Positions 1-6,947 of a stretch of DNA of 10,193 nucleotides are shown here, piece by piece. The position numbers and the translations under genes were made by a program. Every line of letters begins with the position of its first letter. The first letter of the stretch is position 1. The DNA lies in assembly GCA_018812885.1 (NCBI GenBank), contig JAHJCW010000124.1, forward strand, positions 1 through 10,193, written 5' to 3'. The stretch comes from a bacterium (GTDB lineage: Bacteria; Fidelibacterota; Marinisomatia; Marinisomatales; JAHJCW01). The notes beneath the pieces were generated by a model that saw only the letters and a list, made by a program, of their open reading frames with translations, made no database searches and was not told where the DNA came from.

Positions 1-2
1 CC

Positions 3-365
3 CCCAATAAAATTGGCGTGTACGGATTTATATTGGTACTTTGGGGAATGTATTATCTGTCGTTTATTTTTGTCGTAAATAGTATTAATCTAGGTTTGAA
101 CTGGGTTGATTCCGGTGTATTATTTCTTCTTCTGTCATTAGCTATCTCCATTCCGGCTGCTCCGGGGTATATTGGTACATATCATGCTACAGGTGTTGCA
201 GCATTAACTAATATCTACAGTATAGGATTAAGCGAAAGTCAGGCTTTTATAGTTTTAGCACATGCAATAAATTTTATACCGATTGTTATAGTTGGCGCAA
301 TATTTTTCTTGCGTAACTCAGTTAAGTTTTCAAAATTAAAATCATTAGAGATTGTTGAATCATGA
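3..365 (+). CDS. Flippase-like integral membrane protein (LPG synthase transmembrane family), C-terminal fragment
   Basis: This is the C-terminal end of a polytopic inner-membrane protein. The frame is open to the left edge with no stop before the GTG at 18, so that GTG is probably internal and the gene begins outside the window. About 120 residues are visible, with three hydrophobic stretches: one near the start (YGFILVLWGMYYLSFIF), one just before the conserved SIPAAPGYIGTYH segment, and one near the end (NFIPIVIVGAIFFL). The Ser-x-Pro-x-x-Pro-Gly-x-x-Gly pattern followed by a final helix is typical of the lysylphosphatidylglycerol synthase transmembrane (UPF0104) family. Members include the flippase half of MprF and many stand-alone proteins of unknown substrate, so the substrate cannot be given. 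The stop overlaps the next gene's start (ATGA), which suggests coupling with the HAD phosphatase. Confidence 0.8.
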   Translation, partial: PNKIGVYGFILVLWGMYYLSFIFVVNSINLGLNWVDSGVLFLLLSLAISIPAAPGYIGTYHATGVAALTNIYSIGLSESQAFIVLAHAINFIPIVIVGAIFFLRNSVKFSKLKSLEIVES

Positions 366-907
366 AAAAATATGATACTATATTTTTAGATCGTGATGGC
401 ACGCTAAATTTTGATCCGGGATTCGTACAGAATGTTGATCAATTTAAATTTTACAATTTTACAATACCGGCATTAAGGATTTTATCGGAACATGGAAATA
501 GATTTTGTATTGTCAGTAATCAATCAGGAGTCAGCAGAGGTTTAATTGATATTAATGACCTACGAGAAATAAATAGCTATATCCGCAGAGAATTCATAGC
601 TAATCAAATAAATCTTCTTGAAATATATTACTGCACAGATAGCCCTGAGAAAGAAACCAATCGTCGCAAACCCGGAACAGGAATGTTTTTAGATGCCGCC
701 GATGATTACAACATCGAATTAAATAAATGTCTAATGATCGGAGATTCTGAAAAAGATTTAATTCCGGCTCACAATTTAGGGATGGATTCAATGTTAGTTT
801 TGACAGGAAATGGGCATTTAACTATAGATATAATTGAGCCATTAGATAAACCGACTTTTGTTGTTGAAAATATTCTAGAAGGCGCAAAATTACTCATAAA
901 AGAATAA
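362..907 (+). CDS. HAD-IIIA family phosphatase, GmhB/HisB-N-like
   Basis: A cytoplasmic haloacid dehalogenase-type phosphatase of 181 residues, the usual length for GmhB. All four HAD motifs are visible: DRDGT with nucleophile D10 and acid/base D12, SNQSG at 52-56, K103 within RRKPGTGM, and GDSEKD at 127-132. The overall pattern matches D-glycero-D-manno-heptose-1,7-bisphosphate 7-phosphatase (GmhB, lipopolysaccharide heptose synthesis) and the N-terminal domain of HisB (histidinol phosphatase). Both normally carry a zinc loop of the form CxH...CxC before the lysine motif. Here only C91 remains, followed by TDSPEKETNRRKP, so zinc is unlikely to bind. The gene starts inside the stop codon of the membrane protein upstream and ends 5 bases before ddl, so an envelope role is plausible. 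The exact sugar phosphate substrate is uncertain. Confidence 0.8.
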   Translation: MKKYDTIFLDRDGTLNFDPGFVQNVDQFKFYNFTIPALRILSEHGNRFCIVSNQSGVSRGLIDINDLREINSYIRREFIANQINLLEIYYCTDSPEKETNRRKPGTGMFLDAADDYNIELNKCLMIGDSEKDLIPAHNLGMDSMLVLTGNGHLTIDIIEPLDKPTFVVENILEGAKLLIKE

Positions 908-912
908 CTAGT

Positions 913-1818
913 ATGATTAAGAATATCGGAATATTATATGGTGGAGTATCGGCGGAAAAGGAGATTTCTTTTAAGACTAGTGAAGCTGTCAATAATGCCT
1001 GTAAAGAATTAGGTTATAATACAATACTTTTAGAAATTGATGGTAATATGCACAATTTAATTCCAAAATTAATGGGAATTGATTTTGTGTTTATAGCCTT
1101 ACATGGCGGAAAAGGTGAGAATGGCGTGATACAGGGGTTACTAGATTCTCTTAATATTCCATATAATGGTTCAGGTGTGCTTGCATCGTCACTTGGAATG
1201 GAAAAATCCCTTACGAAACAATTAGCAAAGAGCTTTGGAATTCAAACACCATATTGGAAGATATTTAAAGATGTTAATGATAGTAAAAATTATATTCCTA
1301 ATAGATTCCCTGTTGTCGTTAAACCGTCGGCTGATGGCAGTACTATCGGACTTACCATTGTAAAAGAAAAAAAAGAATTAGCTACTGCAACTCAACTGGC
1401 TAATAAGTACGATGGTCATATCATGATCGAAGATTATATTGAAGGAAGGGAGCTCACTGTAACAGTAATTGGACAAAAAGTATATCCAATTGTTGAAATA
1501 ATTCCAAAACATAAATTTTATGATTACGAATGCAAGTATCAAAAAGGAATGAGTGAATATATTTGTCCTGCAGAATTGTCAAAAGAATTGACAGGCAAAA
1601 TTCAAAATAGCGCACTAGACATTTTTAACATATTACACTGCAGTGGATATGCACGCGCTGATTTTATCTTAGATAAAAACAATAATCCGTGGTTTTTAGA
1701 AATTAATACTTTACCGGGGATGACGGCTACGAGTTTAGTGCCAAAATCAGCGATCTCAGCCGGTATTTCATTTAATGATCTCATTCAAATGATTATTAAC
1801 GAATCTCTTAAAAAATGA
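913..1818 (+). CDS. ddl: D-alanine--D-alanine ligase
   Basis: An ATP-grasp ligase that joins two D-alanines in the cytoplasm to make the dipeptide used by MurF for peptidoglycan. At 301 residues it has the length of the short DdlB type. The N-terminal GGVSAEKEIS (10-19) holds the D-Ala-binding glutamate E15. HGGKGENGVIQGLL is at 64-77, and VVVKPSADGST (134-144) carries the ATP-binding lysine and S143. K208-Y209 correspond to E. coli DdlB K215-Y216; the tyrosine favours D-Ala over D-lactate, so this is not a VanA-like D-Ala-D-Lac enzyme. R248, D250, E263, N265 and the SL pair at 274-275 match the remaining catalytic and magnesium-binding residues. It sits 5 bases after the HAD gene and overlaps the NusG-like gene by 4 bases (ATGA). 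No clear Shine-Dalgarno precedes the ATG. Confidence 0.97.
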   Translation: MIKNIGILYGGVSAEKEISFKTSEAVNNACKELGYNTILLEIDGNMHNLIPKLMGIDFVFIALHGGKGENGVIQGLLDSLNIPYNGSGVLASSLGMEKSLTKQLAKSFGIQTPYWKIFKDVNDSKNYIPNRFPVVVKPSADGSTIGLTIVKEKKELATATQLANKYDGHIMIEDYIEGRELTVTVIGQKVYPIVEIIPKHKFYDYECKYQKGMSEYICPAELSKELTGKIQNSALDIFNILHCSGYARADFILDKNNNPWFLEINTLPGMTATSLVPKSAISAGISFNDLIQMIINESLKK

Positions 1819-2321
1819 AACAGTGGATTGCCATTTATACCAAACCTCGCCATGAGAAAAAAGTTTTAAGTCAATTTGAATTAAAAGGAATTGAATCGTA
1901 CCTTCCGTTGATTCGACAAAAACATCGCTGGAGTGATAGAATGAAATGGGTTGAAGCTCCAATTTTTAATAGTTATATTTTTGCTCATGTTGAATTAAAA
2001 GATAATTTGGAGGTCTTACAAACTCGTGGAGTACATAATATTGTAAAATTCCAAAACAAAATTGCTGTCATACCCGATATCCAAATAACTAATTTGAGAA
2101 AAATGATTGAAGGCGGATTTGATCCATATCCATCAGACTATTTCGCAATTGGTGATGAAGTTGAAGTGACAGGTGGACCGCTAAAAGGAATTAATGGAAT
2201 TGTATCACGTACTGACACACCTGATAGATTGATTATAAAAATTGATGCAATACAGCATGCTGTAGCAGTTCAAATTGAGCGTAAATTTTTAAAACCGATT
2301 AAAGTATACCATGCCAATTAA
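1815..2321 (+). CDS. NusG-like (UpxY/RfaH-type) transcription antitermination protein
   Basis: A 168-residue NusG-family protein with an N-terminal NGN domain (about 3-100) starting WIAIYTKPRHEKKV, and a C-terminal KOW domain (about 111-165) with GDEVEVTGGPLKGINGIV. The NGN domain binds RNA polymerase at the clamp. The KOW domain in this family contacts ribosome S10 or Rho. The sequence resembles the NusG paralogues common in Bacteroidota (UpxY and relatives), which often promote transcription of particular envelope or polysaccharide operons, rather than core NusG, which normally sits in the secE-nusG-rplK locus. Here it lies between ddl and cysS, overlapping ddl by 4 bases and cysS by 11. 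The target operon cannot be read from the window. The family call is firm and the specialised role is inferred from context. Confidence 0.88.
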   Translation: MKQWIAIYTKPRHEKKVLSQFELKGIESYLPLIRQKHRWSDRMKWVEAPIFNSYIFAHVELKDNLEVLQTRGVHNIVKFQNKIAVIPDIQITNLRKMIEGGFDPYPSDYFAIGDEVEVTGGPLKGINGIVSRTDTPDRLIIKIDAIQHAVAVQIERKFLKPIKVYHAN

Positions 2322-3711
2322 GTTCTACAACACACTCACCAAGCAAAAAGATGAATTTCAGCCAATCAGGAAAGGTGAAGTGAAATTATATACTTGCGGT
2401 CCAACAGTATACGACACAGCACATATCGGAAATTTCCGAACTTTTTTATTTGAAGATCTATTAAAAAGATATTTAATACTGAAAGGCTATCAAGTTACTC
2501 ACGTGATGAATCTAACAGATGTAGATGACAAAACTATTTTACGCTGTAATAGTGATCATATTTCAATTCATGATCTTACTGAAAAGTATATCAAATTGTT
2601 TTTTGATGATTTACATAGATTAAAAATTATACCTGCCGATTTTTATCCAAAAGCTACCGAACACGTTCCTGAAATGATTGATATGGTAAAAAAACTGATA
2701 GATAATGGGTATGCCTATAAGTCAGAGGATAATTCGATTTATTTTAATATTAAAAAATTTGAAAAGTATGGCAAATTAGCTAATTTGAATTTTGCGGAAC
2801 AGAAGACAACACAGCGCATAGCAACTGATGATTATTCCAAAGATCATCCGCAGGATTTTGTTTTATGGAAAGCATGGAAAAAAGAAGACGGTAAGGTTTA
2901 TTGGGAATCACCCTGGGGCAAAGGCAGACCTGGATGGCATATCGAATGTTCGGCAATGTCTAATAAATATTTAGGTGAAAATTTTGATATTCATTGCGGT
3001 GGAGTTGATAATATATTCCCTCATCACGAAAATGAAATTGCTCAATCTGAGTGTGCAAATAATAAGCCGTTTGTGAATTATTGGCTACATAGCGAGCATC
3101 TTTTAGTTGATGGTCGAAAGATGAGTAAATCTGCCGGTAATTTTTATAAAATTTCCGATTTAACTGATATGGGTTTTACACCGGAAGCATTACGTTATTT
3201 GCTATTGAGCGGACATTATCGTACAAATATTAATTTTTCTGTAGATAAAAAGCACGAAGCACTAAAAGTAATTCAACGGATAAATGATTTTTATAAACGA
3301 TTATTAGATTTGTCCTCAAATTGTAATAAAACCGACGAACTACCGGAAGCATATAATTTATTTATAAAAGCATTAGATGATGATCTTAACACACCGGAAG
3401 CATTAGCAGTATTTTTTGAATGGATGAGAAATACTAATGCGCATATAGATAACAATATATTATCTGACAAAGATATTATCTATGCCATTAATTTTATTGA
3501 CGAAGTCAACGTCGTATTTGATTTACTTATCTCAAGAGGATTTCGTATTCCAACAAAAATTGTAGACTTAGCAAATCAGCGTCAAACAGCAAGAATAAAT
3601 AAAGATTGGATCAAAGCTGATTCAATTCGCGATCAAATTCTGAAATTGGGTTGGATCATTGAGGATGCACCCCACATAGGATATAAGCTAAAGTCTGTAT
3701 TAGAAAAATAA
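2311..3711 (+). CDS. cysS: Cysteinyl-tRNA synthetase
   Basis: A class I aminoacyl-tRNA synthetase that charges tRNA-Cys in the cytoplasm. The 466 residues match the usual full length (E. coli 461). The HIGH-type signature is HIGN at 38-41 and the KMSKS loop is complete at 270-274. The catalytic zinc ligands are all present: C29, C213 (in WHIECSAMS), H238 and E242 (in the HHENE stretch), corresponding to E. coli C28, C209, H234 and E238. A C-terminal helical domain follows, with the DDLNTPEAL motif that marks the start of the DALR-like anticodon region. The ATG lies within the end of the NusG-like gene, an 11-base overlap in another frame, so translation is likely coupled. A 44-base gap then separates it from yqeC, the largest gap on the plus strand. 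Confidence 0.98.
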   Translation: MPIKFYNTLTKQKDEFQPIRKGEVKLYTCGPTVYDTAHIGNFRTFLFEDLLKRYLILKGYQVTHVMNLTDVDDKTILRCNSDHISIHDLTEKYIKLFFDDLHRLKIIPADFYPKATEHVPEMIDMVKKLIDNGYAYKSEDNSIYFNIKKFEKYGKLANLNFAEQKTTQRIATDDYSKDHPQDFVLWKAWKKEDGKVYWESPWGKGRPGWHIECSAMSNKYLGENFDIHCGGVDNIFPHHENEIAQSECANNKPFVNYWLHSEHLLVDGRKMSKSAGNFYKISDLTDMGFTPEALRYLLLSGHYRTNINFSVDKKHEALKVIQRINDFYKRLLDLSSNCNKTDELPEAYNLFIKALDDDLNTPEALAVFFEWMRNTNAHIDNNILSDKDIIYAINFIDEVNVVFDLLISRGFRIPTKIVDLANQRQTARINKDWIKADSIRDQILKLGWIIEDAPHIGYKLKSVLEK

Positions 3712-3719
3712 AATATATC

Positions 3720-3759
3720 CATAGTCTATGTACTGATTTATATGAAGCATTTTAAATGC
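3720..3759. repeat. Two short inverted repeats in the cysS-yqeC gap
   Basis: Two perfect short palindromes lie in the 44-base gap and run into the yqeC start. The first is CATAG-T-CTATG at 3720-3730. The second is GCATTT-T-AAATGC at 3747-3759, and its right arm contains the yqeC ATG at 3756. They could be an operator or a weak hairpin that hides the start codon. Short AT-rich palindromes also arise by chance, so the function is unproven. The position at the junction between the housekeeping block and the molybdenum hydroxylase accessory block is what makes them worth recording. Confidence 0.35.
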
Positions 3760-4496
3760 ATTTCTACAGATTAATATCAGATAATATTGAAGAGGCAAAA
3801 GGAAGTTGCATTGCATTGCTTGGCGGAGGCGGTAAGACAGCCTTACTCCACAAATTAGCTAATGAACTTTCACAATATTATCCGGCAGTTTTACAAACTT
3901 CATTGACAAAAACCGCTTTTCACCCTTCAGATAAGCCATTAATATTAAATGAAATAGATTTTGATAAATTAGTATCGCTAAAATTTGATAGGAACCCATT
4001 ATTTATAATCGGTGAAAAGATTAATAATGAAAAATTAAAAGGTATCTCTGAGACCGATTTGGCTATTATTAGACATCAATTCGATATAACAATTTTTGAA
4101 TGTGACGGAGCAAAGAATAAACCACTTAAGGTACATACCAATTATGATCCGAACGTACCGAAATTTACTACACACGTTATAATTATTGTGGGTGCGGATG
4201 TTGTAAATACAAAAGTTAGCAATGGTCTGGTTCACCGCCCTGAATTGTTCTGCAAGATATGGAATGTGGAGAATGATTATCAATTAGATATAGATTTTAT
4301 TGCCAAAGTATTGACTACTAAAAAGGGTTATTTATCGAAATTGAATCATAATGCAGAAATTTCCTTTTTTGTGAATAAGTGGGATAATCATCAGAAAAAT
4401 GCCGAAAACCTAGCAATAGCTATTTTTAAAAAAACCGGAAAGCTTACTTTTTATGGCAGCGTTCAAAATAAAATATTGAGGCAGGTGATAAAATAA
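3756..4496 (+). CDS. yqeC: Selenium-dependent hydroxylase accessory protein YqeC
   Basis: A 246-residue P-loop protein of the YqeC family, found with selenium-dependent molybdenum hydroxylases; its biochemical role is not settled. The nucleotide-binding loop GGGGKT is at 23-28, preceded by a hydrophobic strand (CIALL). The family signatures follow in order: TSLTKT at 48-53, ECDGAKNKPLKVH at 115-127 (usual form EADGARGRPLK), VGAD at 146-149 with VHRPELF at 159-165, and a late FFVNKWD strand (204-210) in the place of the usual asparagine-containing GTPase-like motif. An in-frame TAA directly precedes the ATG, so no earlier start is possible. No strong Shine-Dalgarno is seen. It opens the accessory module and overlaps mocA by one base (TAATG). 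Confidence 0.9.
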   Translation: MHFYRLISDNIEEAKGSCIALLGGGGKTALLHKLANELSQYYPAVLQTSLTKTAFHPSDKPLILNEIDFDKLVSLKFDRNPLFIIGEKINNEKLKGISETDLAIIRHQFDITIFECDGAKNKPLKVHTNYDPNVPKFTTHVIIIVGADVVNTKVSNGLVHRPELFCKIWNVENDYQLDIDFIAKVLTTKKGYLSKLNHNAEISFFVNKWDNHQKNAENLAIAIFKKTGKLTFYGSVQNKILRQVIK

Positions 4497-5077
4497 TGAA
4501 AATCGCTATGATTATAACTGCTGCGGGAATGTCAACTAGGCAAATAGAAAATAAACTATTAATCCGTTCATGTAATGAGACGATAATTGAAAAAACCATC
4601 AATAAATTTTTAAACAATAATTTAGAAATATTTGTAATAGTTGGGTATCAAAAGGAATTGATAGTTCCTATTATAGCAAATCGTTTTAGAAATGATATTC
4701 AAATTATTGATAATAAGGACTATGATAGCGGAATTGCTTCATCGCTTAAAGCAGGTATTTCGGTTGCAGGGGGAAACTATGATTATTATGGATTCTGCAA
4801 TGGCGATAAACCATTTATCAAAGTAAAAACTATTAAAAGTATGTTGAAATATTTATGGAAAAACAAACCATTAATTTTAGTACCGAAATATCAAGAGCTA
4901 AGTGGCCACCCAACTTTTTTTTCAAAAGATTTTATCAAAGATTTTAACTTAATTTCCGGTGATACAGGTGGACGAGAAGTAATAAATAAATATCTGAGTG
5001 AAGTAACCTGTTTACCGATTAATGACGAGGGTATTATTTTAGACATGGACAAATATCTTGACAATAAAGATGTGTAA
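4496..5077 (+). CDS. mocA: Molybdenum cofactor cytidylyltransferase-like nucleotidyltransferase (MocA family)
   Basis: A 193-residue GT-A fold nucleotidyltransferase. MocA joins CMP to molybdopterin-Mo to give the cytosine dinucleotide cofactor used by xanthine dehydrogenase-type hydroxylases. The nucleotide-binding N-terminus reads TAAGMSTRQIENKLL; the AAG form points to MocA rather than MobA (LAGG). The usual RMG is replaced by RQI. Other family landmarks are SGIASSLKAG (78-87), the metal-binding NGDKPF (102-107), GHPTFF (137-142), SGDTGGREVI (154-163), and a C-terminal ILDMD (181-185) that parallels LLDIDTPDD in E. coli YgfJ/MocA. Its place between yqeC and yqeB supports MocA. The diverged motifs leave open a different nucleotide or cofactor. 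A purine-rich GAGG lies about 15 bases before the start. Confidence 0.85.
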   Translation: MKIAMIITAAGMSTRQIENKLLIRSCNETIIEKTINKFLNNNLEIFVIVGYQKELIVPIIANRFRNDIQIIDNKDYDSGIASSLKAGISVAGGNYDYYGFCNGDKPFIKVKTIKSMLKYLWKNKPLILVPKYQELSGHPTFFSKDFIKDFNLISGDTGGREVINKYLSEVTCLPINDEGIILDMDKYLDNKDV

Positions 5078-5097
5078 AACCTGCAAGGTCAAAAAAT

Positions 5098-5895
5098 ATG
5101 AATATTTTCAATAGAAATACCGTATTAATTCGTGGCGCAGGCGAAATGGCGAGTGCAGTTGCAGTTGTTTTACATCGTGTTGGTTTTCCAGTATTAATGA
5201 CAGAATTAACAATTCCATTGGCAATACGCCGTACTGTTTGTTTTAGTGATGCAATGTTAAATAGAACTGCCGAAGTTGAAGGAATTCAGGCAGTTAAAGC
5301 TGACATCAATAATTATCTAGATATTTTAAGGAATATAAAAATTCCGGTGTTAATCGATTCGGTTGAAATAATCAAAAATATCAAACCGGAATTTTACATT
5401 GATGCGCGTATGATAAAAACACCGGTAATTGACAACAGTTCATTAGCACAATTCACTATCGGATTAGGTCCGGGATTTACTGTAGGAGAGAATTGTGCTG
5501 CCGTCATCGAAACAATGCGCGGACATAATCTCGGAAGAGTGATTTGGCAAGGTAGTGCTTCGCCAAATACCGGAGTGCCGGGTAAGATTGGTGGTGAAAG
5601 CGCCAAGCGAGTTGTGTATTCACCCGGAGTTGGAAATATTAAATGGTTAGTGAATTTTGGCGAAATTGTGGAGCAGAATCAAGTATTAGGAAAAATCGGA
5701 GAAATTGAAATAAAATCGCACATTAGTGGAATGGTTCGCGGGTTAATTTCACCTAAAGTAAATATAATAAAAGGAATGAAAGTCGCGGATGTTGATCCGC
5801 GTGGTAAGGAAATAAATTATACTACAATCTCCGATAAAGCACACTGTGTTGGGCGCGGTGTTTTGGAAGCGATCATGGTTCATTTGAATCAATAA
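5098..5895 (+). CDS. yqeB: Selenium-dependent molybdenum hydroxylase system protein YqeB (EF2563 family)
   Basis: A 265-residue member of the YqeB/EF2563 family, a marker of selenium-dependent molybdenum hydroxylase systems. The molecular role is unknown; transfer or insertion of labile selenium is a proposal for the system as a whole. The N-terminus is a Rossmann-like strand-loop-helix (IRGAGEMASAVAVVL, 11-25). DARM (102-105), GLGPGF (122-127) and ETMRGHNLGRVIWQG (138-152) are family hallmarks. Residues about 180-228 form a biotinyl/lipoyl-like barrel (INFGE-type turn, KIGEIEIKSHISGMVRG), followed by DVDPRG (231-236) and a closing GRGVLEAI. The length is typical. It begins 20 bases after mocA with a weak AAGG about 12 bases before the ATG, and ends 5 bases before xdhC. 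Confidence 0.93.
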   Translation: MNIFNRNTVLIRGAGEMASAVAVVLHRVGFPVLMTELTIPLAIRRTVCFSDAMLNRTAEVEGIQAVKADINNYLDILRNIKIPVLIDSVEIIKNIKPEFYIDARMIKTPVIDNSSLAQFTIGLGPGFTVGENCAAVIETMRGHNLGRVIWQGSASPNTGVPGKIGGESAKRVVYSPGVGNIKWLVNFGEIVEQNQVLGKIGEIEIKSHISGMVRGLISPKVNIIKGMKVADVDPRGKEINYTTISDKAHCVGRGVLEAIMVHLNQ

Positions 5896-5900
5896 TTAAT

Positions 5901-6947
5901 ATGGAAATACGCACATTAGAGAAAATCATTAGTTTTGATATTTCCGGGAAAGCTGCGCTTTGCACGCAAGTTGAATGGCGTGGTTCAGTACCTCGCAAAG
6001 ATTATCCAATGATGCTAGTTGATGAAAAGTGTGAAATAATCGGGACAATTGGTGGGGGCGCTTTGGAGCATTCAGTTATCGAATTAGCTCAGAACATTAT
6101 TAAAACCGGTAAACCGGTATTAAAAACATTTGATTTGACCAATAAGGATGTGACTAAGTCCGGCAGTATTTGCGGTGGCAGTACCACAATATTGATTGAG
6201 CCATATACTAAAGAAATTCAAAATATATTAAGATCAATAGTTGCAGATAAAATAAATAGTAACAATATCTTAATTACAAGAATATTTTCGCATATCGATG
6301 TGAAAGTTGAGCGGATAAGAATCACAAAAGACTTCCATTTAACTTTTCCCAAGAAAATTGTCAGAGCAATTGATGAGGTTATAGAGCAAAATAAATCAAA
6401 GTCTATAAAATATAATGATGAAATATTTTTAATCCAAAATATTGGAAATCGTCCTATTTTGCATATTTTTGGTGCAGGTCATGTTGGCAAAGCGGTGGCG
6501 GATTTGGCGCATTTTATTGAACTTGAAACCAAAATTTATGATGAACGCCAAGATTTGGCAAATAGTGAACGTTTCCCATTTGCATTGCAAATTAATAATA
6601 ATGATATATCAAAAATAATTAAGAATACAAATATAGCTCAAACCGACTATGTTTTGGTGGCAACACGTGGACATCAACATGATTTTGAATTAATGCGTTG
6701 GTTGTTAAATATCAAAATTGATTATTTGAGCCTTATGAGTAGTAATAAGAAATGGCAATTGCTATCACAAGCTTTAGTTAATGATGGATTTACGCAGAAT
6801 CAAATAAATAATGTTCATTCACCGGTTGGGCTTGATGTTGGCAGTGAAACTGTGCCGGAAATTGCGGTAAGTATCATTGCGGAAATTGTAAATCATTATC
6901 GTAGCGGCGCAAAATCCGCGATTTCACTTTCGAAAGCATATGAATAA
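5901..6947 (+). CDS. xdhC: XdhC/CoxF-family molybdenum hydroxylase maturation protein
   Basis: A 348-residue XdhC-type chaperone. In characterised systems XdhC binds the molybdenum cofactor, helps add its terminal sulfur (here possibly selenium by context), and delivers it to the hydroxylase large subunit. The N-terminal XdhC_CoxI domain shows GSVPRKDYPMMLV (28-40), GTIGGGALEHS (48-58) and SICGGS (89-94), the last including a conserved cysteine, C91. The C-terminal Rossmann domain starts LHIFGAGHVGKAVADLA (187-203), continues with TRGHQHD (255-261), and ends with SPVGLDVGSETVPEIAVSI (307-325), the classic XdhC_C signature. It follows yqeB by 5 bases and overlaps the dihydropyrimidinase gene by 8 bases. 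No hydroxylase subunit gene is adjacent, which is unusual for xdhC. Confidence 0.93.
   Translation: MEIRTLEKIISFDISGKAALCTQVEWRGSVPRKDYPMMLVDEKCEIIGTIGGGALEHSVIELAQNIIKTGKPVLKTFDLTNKDVTKSGSICGGSTTILIEPYTKEIQNILRSIVADKINSNNILITRIFSHIDVKVERIRITKDFHLTFPKKIVRAIDEVIEQNKSKSIKYNDEIFLIQNIGNRPILHIFGAGHVGKAVADLAHFIELETKIYDERQDLANSERFPFALQINNNDISKIIKNTNIAQTDYVLVATRGHQHDFELMRWLLNIKIDYLSLMSSNKKWQLLSQALVNDGFTQNQINNVHSPVGLDVGSETVPEIAVSIIAEIVNHYRSGAKSAISLSKAYE

Noticed and set aside
18..20. GTG at position 18 as the start of the first membrane protein
   Set aside because: The frame is open to the left edge (Pro-Asn-Lys-Ile-Gly before it), and the family is much longer than 115 residues, so the gene is simply cut by the window.
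3742..3774. Ten-codon reading frame starting at ATG 3742 as a possible leader peptide of yqeC
   Set aside because: It is very short and overlaps the yqeC start in another frame, with no attenuator structure or run of regulatory codons.
4035..4283. Minus-strand open frame of 82 codons inside yqeC
   Set aside because: It lies wholly within the well-supported yqeC gene, and its translation shows no recognisable motif.
5394..5606. Minus-strand open frame of 70 codons inside yqeB
   Set aside because: It is antisense to conserved YqeB motifs and looks like a shadow of that gene.
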